64,000 nt of DNA, taken from positions 1-64,000 of the forward strand of contig NZ_MCUW01000003.1 of the NCBI RefSeq assembly GCF_002873335.1, given 5' to 3'. How positions within the stretch are numbered: position 1 is the first letter of the stretch; each line of letters opens with the position of its first letter. The position numbers were made by a program, and so were the translations under genes. Below the pieces are notes generated by a model. That model did not search any database. It was not told the origin of the DNA and saw only the letters and a list, made by a program, of their open reading frames with translations. This document shows, piece after piece, positions 27,221-36,387 of the stretch. The stretch is from Vibrio sp. 10N.286.49.B1 (GTDB lineage Bacteria; Pseudomonadota; Gammaproteobacteria; Enterobacterales; Vibrionaceae).

Positions 27221-29218
27221 TTACTTATTGATCATGTCAACCATGATTGCAACAGCCTCATCGAGGTAGGCATCAGGAACTTCGTAATCTTTCGGCACAT
27301 CATCTAACGTGGCAAATGGCTTTTCACCGGCCGCTTTCTGACGAGCGTTAATACGATCGAGTCTTCTGACATCGTTATCATCACTTTCAGCTTTTCTCGT
27401 TGCTTCATTGAGTGATAACGTTTTGTCATCCTTTTCAGCATTATATTTGGCAATATCTTCAGCAATGAAACCAAATTCCATGTCTGAATCAACACGCGCT
27501 TTATGCTTCAAGGTCAACGCCGCAATCATCTCATCGTTACGTTGTAACATGTCATATTTTGCAGGTTCAATACTATCCCAAGGCAGTGCATTGTCCTCTA
27601 CACTCTCACCAGTTTCCGCCGGATCAATTGGTGTTGGGAATGCAATATCAGGTACTACACCTTTATTTTGCGTACTTCCACCATTAATACGATAAAACTT
27701 TTGAATCGTGTATTGAACATAGCCAAGTTCTTTATCAAACAAATCATAAATATGATTTAACGAGCGATGTTGTTGAACGGTACCTTTACCAAACGAGTTC
27801 TCACCTAAAATAATCGCACGGCCATAATCTTGAAGAGCGGCGGCAAAAATTTCAGATGCTGATGCGCTATATCGATTCACCAAGATGGTTAAAGGTCCGT
27901 CGTAGCTAACTTTGCCATCTGTATCGCTATTAACATTGACGCGGCCATAGCTATCTCGAACTTGTACTGCTGGACCACTTTCAATAAATAAGCCCGTTAA
28001 TGCCGTTGCTTCGGTAAGTGCTCCACCACCATTGTTGCGTAAATCAACAATGATACCGTCAACACCCTCTTCTTTTAGCTCGGTAATTAACTTATCGGTG
28101 TCTTTTGAAAGGCCAACGTAATAGCTAGGTACTTCCAGCACACCAATTTTCTTACCGTTCTGTTCAAAGACTTCCGATTTAACCGCTCGGTCTTCTAGGC
28201 GAATTTTATCACGCGTAATTTCAACGACTTGTGCTTTAGCATCTTTGCCCTCAGACAAAACTTGCAACTTAACTTTTGTTCCTTTCGGTCCTTTGATCAG
28301 TTGCACTACATCATCAAGTCGCCACCCAATTACATCGACAATTTCTTTGCCATCTTGACCGACGCCAATAATCTTATCGCCTTCGCCAAGTTGTTTACTC
28401 TTTGACGCAGGTCCACCAGCAACAAGAGAACGAATTATGGTGTAATCGTCCGTTAGTTGCAGTACCGCCCCGATACCTTCAAGAGACAAATTCATTTCTG
28501 ATTGGAATTGTTCGGCAGAACGTGGCGATAAATAACTGGTATGAGGATCTACTTCACGCGCGAAAGCGTTCATGTATATTTGAAATGCATCTTCGTTATG
28601 AGATTGCGTGATACGCTTGATGGCATTGTTATAACGCTTACCCAACGTTTCTTTAATCTCGTCCCAATCTTTACCCGCTAGTTTAAGGTTCAGAGCATCG
28701 TATTTAACACGTTTACGCCACAATTCATTAAGCTCATCTTCGCTCTTAGCCCAGTTGGCTTCGGAACGATCTAGCTCAATGCCCTCATCAACATCAAACT
28801 TCATTTCTTTGTCTAACAAAGACAAGGCATAAACAAAACGTTCGTATCGTTTTTGCATAGAAAGATTGTAGACATCGAATGCAACTTGATTATTTCCAGC
28901 CTTCAATTGATCGTCGAGCTGGGTTGACCAAGCATCAAAGCCGTCGATATCTGATTGAGTGAAAATATTGCGGTTGTAGTCGAGCATCTCTAAATATCGA
29001 TTAAAAATCGCCTTAGAGAATTCGTCATCTAGCGTAAAATGCTTGTAGTGAGAGCGTGTAAAACGAGACGTAACTCGCTTACTGGCAGTTTCATGTTGTG
29101 CTTCTGGGGCCAGTTTTGGAATATCAGATTCCTGATACTTAGCCTCCAGAGCGTGAGCTGACGATACAGCTAGCCATAGGCTAGCTGTAATCAAAGATAC
29201 TTTTGAACGGCACTTCAT
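27221..29218 (-). CDS. prc: Tail-specific carboxy-terminal protease Prc
   Basis: 665 residues (E. coli Prc 682). A periplasmic S41 protease that trims FtsI and degrades misfolded or tagged proteins, in E. coli with the adaptor NlpI. Signal peptide MKCRSKVSLITASLWLAVSS, cut after AHA. A PDZ domain (about 235-325) contains GIGAVLQLTDDYTIIRSL. The catalytic Ser lies in NRYSASASEIFAAAL (about residue 452) and the Lys in GENSFGKGTVQ (about 477). The gene is 17 bases after proQ, the same proQ-prc operon as in E. coli. Confidence 0.97.
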   Translation of the reverse strand: MKCRSKVSLITASLWLAVSSAHALEAKYQESDIPKLAPEAQHETASKRVTSRFTRSHYKHFTLDDEFSKAIFNRYLEMLDYNRNIFTQSDIDGFDAWSTQLDDQLKAGNNQVAFDVYNLSMQKRYERFVYALSLLDKEMKFDVDEGIELDRSEANWAKSEDELNELWRKRVKYDALNLKLAGKDWDEIKETLGKRYNNAIKRITQSHNEDAFQIYMNAFAREVDPHTSYLSPRSAEQFQSEMNLSLEGIGAVLQLTDDYTIIRSLVAGGPASKSKQLGEGDKIIGVGQDGKEIVDVIGWRLDDVVQLIKGPKGTKVKLQVLSEGKDAKAQVVEITRDKIRLEDRAVKSEVFEQNGKKIGVLEVPSYYVGLSKDTDKLITELKEEGVDGIIVDLRNNGGGALTEATALTGLFIESGPAVQVRDSYGRVNVNSDTDGKVSYDGPLTILVNRYSASASEIFAAALQDYGRAIILGENSFGKGTVQQHRSLNHIYDLFDKELGYVQYTIQKFYRINGGSTQNKGVVPDIAFPTPIDPAETGESVEDNALPWDSIEPAKYDMLQRNDEMIAALTLKHKARVDSDMEFGFIAEDIAKYNAEKDDKTLSLNEATRKAESDDNDVRRLDRINARQKAAGEKPFATLDDVPKDYEVPDAYLDEAVAIMVDMINK

Positions 29219-29235
29219 GCGTAGGAGTTTCTCCT

Positions 29236-29868
29236 TTAAGCGCGCAAATGCTCCGCTTTAACAACCATTTGTAGGCCATTGACTAGCTGAACACGCACAT
29301 CTTCCTTATTGATTTCAACAATGGTCGCAGCCATGTTCCCTTTACCCATGTTTACGTTTACGTCTTTGCCTACGATCATTTCATCTGCATTCAAAGCACG
29401 CGTTTCAACTGGCGTGTTTACTTTTGCGTTCTTGTTCGTGTTAGTTTGTGGCTTGCGAGCCTGTGGTTTCTTCGCTTTAGGCTGCTTAGCTTTCGCTTCT
29501 TCACGAGCCTTTTGAGCTTGTTCTTTACGTCGAGTAGCAACTTTAGCTTTGCTTTCAGCAAGTGTAGCTTGTGCATGCTCAACATGCTCTGCTTCTAATT
29601 CGCCACAAGCGTTACCGTCTAAATCAACTCGTGCGGCACCCGGTTTAACACCGTGTAGATAACGCCAAGAAGAAGTGTATTGTCTTAACGCGGCACGCAG
29701 CTGAGTTTTACTAACTTTCTCATCGTCTTTCAAGCGTTCAGCAAGATCTTGAAAGATACCAATTTTAAGCGGTTTCGCTTCACCTTCTACAGTAAAGCAT
29801 TTAGGGAAACATTCAGCAATATACGCAATAATTTCTTTGCTGTTCTTCAACTTCTCAGTGTTTTCCAT
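29236..29868 (-). CDS. proQ: RNA chaperone ProQ
   Basis: 210 residues. The N-terminal FinO-like domain (about 5-115) contains [18 protein letters not shown] sequence and [26 protein letters not shown] Lys/Ala/Gln-rich disordered linker (about 120-155) follows, then a C-terminal Tudor/KOW-like domain ([20 protein letters not shown]). ProQ binds structured 3' ends and many small RNAs, and affects ProP levels in E. coli. It is upstream of prc in one operon and next to msrC, as in E. coli. Confidence 0.97.
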   Translation of the reverse strand: MENTEKLKNSKEIIAYIAECFPKCFTVEGEAKPLKIGIFQDLAERLKDDEKVSKTQLRAALRQYTSSWRYLHGVKPGAARVDLDGNACGELEAEHVEHAQATLAESKAKVATRRKEQAQKAREEAKAKQPKAKKPQARKPQTNTNKNAKVNTPVETRALNADEMIVGKDVNVNMGKGNMAATIVEINKEDVRVQLVNGLQMVVKAEHLRA

Positions 29869-29966
29869 GTGGGTTCCTGGTTAATGCGGTTTTCCGCGAA
29901 GCATTAAGAAAAATATTCTTGGTATTATAGAGACCTGCTTTAGAAAAACCACTGGCAAATGTGATT

Positions 29967-30440
29967 TTAAACCACGTTTGTATGGGAATTGAGCACCTTT
30001 TCTATAGATCTCATGAACTTTGTTAGTCCAATCTCGTCAATTTCCGAAAATCGATTAATAGTTGGGCTATCAATATCCAATACTCCTACTACTTCGCCAT
30101 CCACGCTAAACGGAATAACAATCTCAGAGTTGCTCGCTGCATCACAAGCGATATGCCCTTCAAATTCATGAACGTCAGAAATGCGCTGCACTGTATTCGT
30201 CGCAATCGCCGTTCCGCAAACGCCACGACCTACTGGGATGCGCACACAAGCGGGTTTTCCTTGAAACGGTCCCAATACAAGTTCACCTTGATTCATGAGA
30301 TAGAAGCCAACCCAGTTGAGATCGTCTAACTCCATGTTCAGAAGTGCACTAATATTAGAAAGGTTAGCAATAAAATCGGTTTCAGACTCTATCAGTCCAA
30401 TCGCTTGCCTACCTAGGCGCTCGTAGTTTTCTAAATTCAT
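29967..30440 (-). CDS. msrC: Free methionine-(R)-sulfoxide reductase
   Basis: 157 residues. A single GAF domain enzyme (fRMsr, E. coli YebR) that reduces free Met-R-sulfoxide. The three cysteines of the family are present in the expected places: KPACVRIPVGRGVCGTAI (two) and HIACDAASNSEIVIPF (one). The sequence also shows NWVGFYL and GVLDIDSP. The E. coli order proQ-msrC-letAB-rsmF is kept, except that an ABC exporter separates msrC and letA here and runs divergently. Confidence 0.95.
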   Translation of the reverse strand: MNLENYERLGRQAIGLIESETDFIANLSNISALLNMELDDLNWVGFYLMNQGELVLGPFQGKPACVRIPVGRGVCGTAIATNTVQRISDVHEFEGHIACDAASNSEIVIPFSVDGEVVGVLDIDSPTINRFSEIDEIGLTKFMRSIEKVLNSHTNVV

Positions 30441-30521
30441 GATTTTTCCATTAATAATACTTTGCTTTTATTTTAATAAACGTACAATGCCCCAACCTAA
30501 ATAGGACTCATTCTCATAAAT

Positions 30522-32318
30522 ATGACCAGTACGAAAGATACTATTAGCCGCTCTTGGTTGATAACACAAGTAAAAACTCATAAGTCTCGACTTATCGGTG
30601 CGAATTTAATCGCAATCATCGCCACGTTAATCAGTGTTCCTATCCCATTACTCATGCCACTGATGGTCGATGAAGTTCTCCTTGAGCAACCAGGTATCGG
30701 ACTCGATTACATGAATCGGCTCCTCCCGACTAACCTTGAAACCCCTATCGGCTATATTACGCTTACCTTAATTCTCGTCGTTCTAATGCGAGCCTTTAGC
30801 CAGGCATTTAACATTTTACAAAGCCGGCAGTTCACGCTGGTCTCTAAAACGATTACTTACAAAATTCGTTGTCAGATGATAGACAAACTTGGGCGAATCA
30901 GCATTCGGCAATATGAGACACGAGGAAGTGGCGGGATAAATGCGCATCTAATTACTGATATCGAGACAATTGACCAATTTATTGGCTCTACATTAAGTAA
31001 GTTTTTAGTGAGTTTTTTGACGGTCATCGGCACCGCGATTGTTTTGCTATGGCTTGACTGGCGACTAGGTTTATTCATTTTGTTAGTCAATCCTGTGGTG
31101 ATCTATTTTTCACGAAAACTCGGTGGAATGGTAAAACACCTTAAAAAACGTGAAAACCAAGCATTCGAAGGCTTTCAGAATCGCTTGGTAGAGACTCTTG
31201 ATGGGATTTATCAGCTAAGAGCTGCGAACCGTGAGCGGGAGTTTTTACAAGAGCTGAAACAACAGGCCGATCAAATTAGAGTCAACGCCGACAAATATGC
31301 CTGGCAATCTGAAGCTGCGAGTCGAGTCTCCTTTCTCTTATTTCTCATTGGGTTTGAGCTATTTCGCGCCGTCGCGATGGTCATGGTTTTGTTTAGCGAC
31401 CTGACTATCGGACAGATCTTTGCGGTATTCGGCTATTTGTGGTTTATGCTTGGCCCTGTTCAAGAATTGTTAGGTATCCAGTTTTCTTGGTACAGCGCTA
31501 AAGCGGCATTAACACGCATCAACTCTTTGCTCGCATTGGATGAAGAACCAAGGACGGTAAGTAAGGTCAATCCATTTAACGATGGTAAACAGGTCGATGT
31601 GTCCATCGAAAACGTGAGCTTTAGCTACGATGACGATAAAAACGTACTAAGTAACCTAACCTTGCACATCCCTGCTGGAAAAAAAGTCGCATTAGTCGGT
31701 GCCAGCGGCGGAGGGAAGTCTACGCTCATACAGTTACTGATTGGTGTCTATAATCAACAACAAGGTATCATTAATTATAATGGTTCTGACACGAGAGACA
31801 TCGGCTTTGACATAATTAGAGATAAAATTGCTGTTGTTTTACAGCAACCTATACTATTCAATGACAGCATGAGGCATAATCTGACACTTGGTCGTCACTA
31901 CAATGACGCGGCAATATGGAACGCATTAGACGTTGCTCAGTTACAAGACGTCACCGATAAGCTTGTTGATGGGTTAAATACCCAAATTGGTCGCAACGGT
32001 ATCCGCTTATCTGGCGGGCAGCGACAGCGTTTAGCGATCGCTCGAATGATACTCAGTGATCCACAATTTGTCATTTTAGACGAAGCGACATCGGCGCTGG
32101 ATACGGCAACAGAGGCCTCATTACACTTTGCCTTAAGTACATTTTTGAAAAATAGAACGACGTTGATCGTGGCACATCGATTATCTGCCGTAAAACAAGC
32201 GGATTTAATCTATGTGTTAGAAGATGGACAAGTGAGTCAAACAGGCACTCACATCGAATTAGTAGAGCAACAAGGTCTATATCAAACGCTTTATGGCTCG
32301 GTACAATCAGCTAGTTAA
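30522..32318 (+). CDS. ABC exporter, fused permease-ATPase
   Basis: 598 residues, the normal size of a homodimeric half-transporter. The N-terminal ABC-transporter type 1 membrane domain has about six helices (residues 20-310, for example LIAIIATLISVPIPLLMPL and FLTVIGTAIVLLWL). The C-terminal ATPase has Walker A GASGGGKST (about 395), Q-loop VVLQQPILF, signature LSGGQRQR and Walker B FVILDEATSALD, then a switch His in IVAHRLS. It resembles MsbA/multidrug or lipid exporters; the substrate cannot be deduced. It ends 44 bases before the likely letA start and is probably co-transcribed with letAB. In E. coli this gene is absent from the locus. Confidence 0.9.
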   Translation: MTSTKDTISRSWLITQVKTHKSRLIGANLIAIIATLISVPIPLLMPLMVDEVLLEQPGIGLDYMNRLLPTNLETPIGYITLTLILVVLMRAFSQAFNILQSRQFTLVSKTITYKIRCQMIDKLGRISIRQYETRGSGGINAHLITDIETIDQFIGSTLSKFLVSFLTVIGTAIVLLWLDWRLGLFILLVNPVVIYFSRKLGGMVKHLKKRENQAFEGFQNRLVETLDGIYQLRAANREREFLQELKQQADQIRVNADKYAWQSEAASRVSFLLFLIGFELFRAVAMVMVLFSDLTIGQIFAVFGYLWFMLGPVQELLGIQFSWYSAKAALTRINSLLALDEEPRTVSKVNPFNDGKQVDVSIENVSFSYDDDKNVLSNLTLHIPAGKKVALVGASGGGKSTLIQLLIGVYNQQQGIINYNGSDTRDIGFDIIRDKIAVVLQQPILFNDSMRHNLTLGRHYNDAAIWNALDVAQLQDVTDKLVDGLNTQIGRNGIRLSGGQRQRLAIARMILSDPQFVILDEATSALDTATEASLHFALSTFLKNRTTLIVAHRLSAVKQADLIYVLEDGQVSQTGTHIELVEQQGLYQTLYGSVQSAS

Positions 32319-32362
32319 TCGTGACGAGAAGAACGCATCGTGCACGGATATTGGAGTTTACG

Positions 32363-33634
32363 ATGCGCACTTCACCTGAAATAGTCGAAGAAAATGAAAG
32401 TAAAAACATAAGGTTATGCCAATGTTGTGAGCTTCCTGTGGCTATTATTGACTTAGACAAAGGCTACAGTGCAGATTGCCCACGTTGTGGAACCCAACTT
32501 TACCGAAGTGAACACCACTCCATCAACGGCAACCTAGCCATTGCTATCACCTGTTTACTGCTCTTTATTCCTTCACATTTCTTTGATTTCATTACTATCC
32601 GACTTGTCGGCGTGATGATCCAAGGAACCTTGATGGATGGAGTTTGGGCTCTCAGTCAAGAAGGTTACTCTGGCTTGGCGCTACTCACACTCTTCTGCCA
32701 CACTATTGCGCCTGTTGCAATGTGCAGCGCGGTACTGACAACCCATCTCGCTATTCGTTATAGATGGTTCACTACATTAAAGTGGTCACTTTCCATATTG
32801 TCACACAGTAAGCATTGGATGATGCTCGACGTGTTCCTAATCAGCGTCGCCATTTCATGCTTCAAATTACAAGATTATTCTGACATTTACATTGGTCATG
32901 CGCTCTACAGCTTGGTTCTATTACAAGGACTCAGCGTATTATTAGTTTGTAGGCTCAGTGTTCGACGATATTGGGATGCGTGGAAACCCGAATCCTCTTA
33001 TAAAAAGATGAAAAAAGAAATTCATTGCCATAGCTGTCACCTATCCCAGCCCGAAGGAAAACAGTGTTTACGCTGTAAGGCGACACTGCATCACAGAAAG
33101 CCCTATTCACTTCAAAAAACATGGGCATACTTGATCGCGGCAACGATAGCGATTTTACCCGCTAATTTAATCCCTATTTCAATCCTAATTACCAATGGAC
33201 AGCGTCTAGAAGACACTATCTTTTCCGGTGTGGCTTCATTAATTACTAATGATATGTTGGGTATTGCGATCATCATTTTTGTCGCCAGTATTGTCGTACC
33301 TGTTGCTAAAATACTAGGCTTGGGGTATTTGCTTTTTTGCATTCAGTTTGATGCAGCAAAAAACCATCGTTTCGAAATGACGGTGTATCGTATTATTAAG
33401 TGGATTGGTAAATGGTCGATGACAGATCTCTTCGTCATCTCAATTATGCTGACCTTGGTTGACCGAGGTCAGATTCTTAACTTTACACCGGGCTTTGGCG
33501 CGGTGGCGTTTGGTATTGTTGTAATTTTCACCATGTTTGCAGCAGAGAGTCTCGACCCTCGCTTGCTTTGGGACAAACAAACAACACCATCTCCTGCATT
33601 AGACACTAAGACGAGTATTAGCGGTAATGAGTAA
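32363..33634 (+). CDS. letA: LetA (YebS) integral membrane protein, PqiA family
   Basis: 423 residues from the ATG at 32363, which has GGAG 8-11 bases upstream; a GTG at 32321 would add 14 residues without a better ribosome binding site. PqiA-type proteins partner an MCE tunnel protein in lipid trafficking between inner and outer membranes. Two zinc-ribbon-like cysteine sets are seen (CQCC--CPRC near the N-terminus; CHSCHLSQPEGKQCLRC in the middle), each before a four-helix membrane domain, the internal duplication typical of PqiA/LetA. The stop overlaps the letB start by eight bases. Confidence 0.93.
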   Translation: MRTSPEIVEENESKNIRLCQCCELPVAIIDLDKGYSADCPRCGTQLYRSEHHSINGNLAIAITCLLLFIPSHFFDFITIRLVGVMIQGTLMDGVWALSQEGYSGLALLTLFCHTIAPVAMCSAVLTTHLAIRYRWFTTLKWSLSILSHSKHWMMLDVFLISVAISCFKLQDYSDIYIGHALYSLVLLQGLSVLLVCRLSVRRYWDAWKPESSYKKMKKEIHCHSCHLSQPEGKQCLRCKATLHHRKPYSLQKTWAYLIAATIAILPANLIPISILITNGQRLEDTIFSGVASLITNDMLGIAIIIFVASIVVPVAKILGLGYLLFCIQFDAAKNHRFEMTVYRIIKWIGKWSMTDLFVISIMLTLVDRGQILNFTPGFGAVAFGIVVIFTMFAAESLDPRLLWDKQTTPSPALDTKTSISGNE

Positions 33635-36263
33635 CGAGAATAAGCAACCTATGTCGTTTAACCCTGAGGTGAAGAAAGATCGTCGAATTTCGCCGCTTTG
33701 GATTCTACCTATCTTGACGCTTGCGTTGGCAGGTTGGCTGCTCGCCAAAGCTGTTCATGATTCAGGTCAACGTGTTCAAATTTATTTCTCAGACGCCCAA
33801 GGCTTAATTGCGGGTCGCACGACCATACGATATCAAGGCCTAGAGGTGGGTATGGTGCGTGATATCAATTTATCCAGTGACCTAAGCAACATCTATGTTG
33901 ATGCCGATATTTACCCTGAAGCCACAAAACTACTTGGAGAAGATACCAAGTTCTGGCTGGTGAAGCCTTCAGCATCGCTCTCGGGGATCTCAGGTTTAGA
34001 TGCGCTAGTATCAGGTAATTATGTTTCTATTTATCCTGCTACAGAAACGAGTAGCTCTAAGAGCAAGTTTCAAGCCTTAGATAGCGCACCTGCTGAGCTT
34101 GCCGCCAATCAAGGCCTGACCGTGACGTTAAACGCTCGTGATTTAGGGGGCATATCCGTTGGCTCCAAAATCGTCTACAAAAAAATCCCGATTGGTGAAG
34201 TATACAGCTTCAAACTCGATGACAATGCGGAAAGCGTGCTGATTAAAGCATCGATTGAACAACAATTTAGTCACATCATTACCAATAAGAGTCGTTTTTG
34301 GAATGTCAGTGGTATTGGTGCAAATGTTGGGTTTCAAGGCGTTGATATCCGTTTAGAAAGCCTCAGTGCTATCCTGTCAGGTGCCATCGCCGTTGACTCT
34401 CCTGATGGCGGAGAACCCGTCGTTAAAGGTACATCATTTAAACTCTATAAGGATTTAAAAACAGCCGGTCGTGGTATCCCAATATCCATCACGCTGCCTG
34501 ACAACAGCAATTTGAAAGCCAATGGCTCGCCGATCGTTTATCGCGGACTTGAGATAGGCCAGATTAATAATCTAGCACTCAATGCAGAACGAGATTCGAT
34601 TGTTGCGTCCGCCTCTATTGAACCAGCATTCAGTGACATGTTAAACCAAGGCACCTTGTTCTTGCTTGAAGAAGCGAAAGTGTCGTTGTCTGGGGTGGAA
34701 AATTTATCCAACCTAATCACCGGCAACTTTTTAACACTAGTGCCCGGCACTGGCGATAAAGCTCGTCAGTTTGACGCCATAAAACAAGAAGAGTTTGACC
34801 GAGTCAAAGCTAAGTCCATTTCAATTCGTCTTTTGTCAGAAAATTCATTTGGACTCGAGCCCGGCAGTAGCGTGTTGTATCGAGGCATTCCGGTTGGCTC
34901 TTTAACATCCGTTGAGTTGGTTGATGACCAAGTTGCAATGGACATTGCGGTAGATATCGAATACAAAAACCTCATTCGCACTCAAAACCGTTTCTACGTC
35001 ACTGGCAGCGCAACGGCAGAACTGACTAAAGCGGGTCTCAATGTTACCGTGCCGCCAGCGAAACAGTTATTGACAGGCTCCATCAGCTTTGTAAGTGAAG
35101 GCAAAGCAACAGACCGCGTCGAGTTTCCGCTGTTCCAAACAAAATCGTTAGCTGAGCTCGCCAAACACAATCAATCTGGATCAATGAAGCTCGGGTTATT
35201 TGCTAATGAATTACCTCCCATTCAAGAAGGCAGCCCTATCCTGTATCGAAATATGCAAGTGGGCAGTGTTACCGACTTCTCTCTTGTAGATGGAGGCGTA
35301 TACATCAACACGTCGATAGACAATAGATATAAGCACCTTATCACACCGCAAACCGTATTTTGGAATCGCTCTGGAATCGAAGTTGAGGCCTCTTTAGCGG
35401 GCGTAAGTGTCAAAGCTGCACCACTAAAAACCTTAATTGACGGAGGCATAGCATTTGACTCAATGCCGGGTATTGAAAACAAAACGGGCAAAAATTGGAA
35501 ACTCTACCAAGATTTCAATCACGCGAGAAAATTCGGCTCTTCTGTTCAGCTTGTTACCACCACTGCCGATCAACAAATCGCCAAAGGAATGCCGATTAAA
35601 TATCAGGGCGTCAAAGTAGGTGAAGTCATGCTCACCGTACCCGACTTCACTCGTGAAAGAGTCGAGGTTGTCGCGCGTATTCTTCCTGAATATGTTGATA
35701 AACTGACTAACTCGGGTGCTTACTTTTGGTTAGTCAAACCAGAGATTGGTCTGAGCGGCGTCAAAAACCTCAATGCATTAGTCTCACAGTATATTGCCGT
35801 TGAGCCGGGTGAGGGTTCCACACAAAAGCAGTTTAAACTCTTTGATTTCCCTAAAGTAGAAAATGGTGTTGAATTTACCTTACAAAGCGAGAATCGTGGC
35901 TCAGTGAAGGAAGGAACCCCTATCCTGTATCGTGATATCGAGATCGGGCGAATCACGATGGTAGAGCTAGGGCCATTCGCTGACCGTGTCATCTCTACAT
36001 TCCAAGTGCTACCCGATTATGCTTATCTTGTTCGTGCAAATAGCGTTTTTTGGAATGTATCCGGTGTTGATGTACAAATCGGACTCTCAGGCGCGAGTAT
36101 TAAAGCAGGAACCGTAGATAGTTTAGTTCGTGGCGGTGTCACATTTTCAACACCTGAAGGCTCCGAGCTTCAACCTAGAGCGACCGAGGGACAAAGCTTT
36201 TATTTAAACCAAACGGGCGATCCTAAATGGAAAGCATGGCGCACTGCCATCCCTGCTCCCTAG
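33627..36263 (+). CDS. letB: LetB (YebT), seven-MCE-domain lipid transport protein
   Basis: 878 residues (E. coli LetB 877). One N-terminal transmembrane helix (about 21-42, WILPILTLALAGWLLAK) is followed by seven MCE domains, each recognised by an R-G/Y-G-E-G pattern such as GRTTIRYQGLEVG, GSKIVYKKIPIGEV, GSPIVYRGLEIG, GSSVLYRGIPVG, GSPILYRNMQVG, GMPIKYQGVKVGE and GTPILYRDIEIG. LetB forms a long hydrophobic tunnel across the periplasm for lipids. The gene overlaps letA by eight bases (translational coupling). A terminator follows. Confidence 0.96.
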   Translation: MSNENKQPMSFNPEVKKDRRISPLWILPILTLALAGWLLAKAVHDSGQRVQIYFSDAQGLIAGRTTIRYQGLEVGMVRDINLSSDLSNIYVDADIYPEATKLLGEDTKFWLVKPSASLSGISGLDALVSGNYVSIYPATETSSSKSKFQALDSAPAELAANQGLTVTLNARDLGGISVGSKIVYKKIPIGEVYSFKLDDNAESVLIKASIEQQFSHIITNKSRFWNVSGIGANVGFQGVDIRLESLSAILSGAIAVDSPDGGEPVVKGTSFKLYKDLKTAGRGIPISITLPDNSNLKANGSPIVYRGLEIGQINNLALNAERDSIVASASIEPAFSDMLNQGTLFLLEEAKVSLSGVENLSNLITGNFLTLVPGTGDKARQFDAIKQEEFDRVKAKSISIRLLSENSFGLEPGSSVLYRGIPVGSLTSVELVDDQVAMDIAVDIEYKNLIRTQNRFYVTGSATAELTKAGLNVTVPPAKQLLTGSISFVSEGKATDRVEFPLFQTKSLAELAKHNQSGSMKLGLFANELPPIQEGSPILYRNMQVGSVTDFSLVDGGVYINTSIDNRYKHLITPQTVFWNRSGIEVEASLAGVSVKAAPLKTLIDGGIAFDSMPGIENKTGKNWKLYQDFNHARKFGSSVQLVTTTADQQIAKGMPIKYQGVKVGEVMLTVPDFTRERVEVVARILPEYVDKLTNSGAYFWLVKPEIGLSGVKNLNALVSQYIAVEPGEGSTQKQFKLFDFPKVENGVEFTLQSENRGSVKEGTPILYRDIEIGRITMVELGPFADRVISTFQVLPDYAYLVRANSVFWNVSGVDVQIGLSGASIKAGTVDSLVRGGVTFSTPEGSELQPRATEGQSFYLNQTGDPKWKAWRTAIPAP

Positions 36264-36302
36264 CACGAGTTATTGGTCATCTATTGCATTCGTTTCATTT
36301 AT

Positions 36303-36330
36303 AAGCCCGCAAATGCGGGCTTTCATTTTC
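36303..36330 (+). terminator. Terminator after letB
   Basis: AAGCCCGC (36303-36310) and GCGGGCTT (36315-36322) with loop AAAT, then TCATTTTC. Confidence 0.85.
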
Positions 36331-36387
36331 TGTTCCGGCCGCTTCAGGGTATAATTTCCAAAACACTTTGAGCTAGCAGGCCTTATT

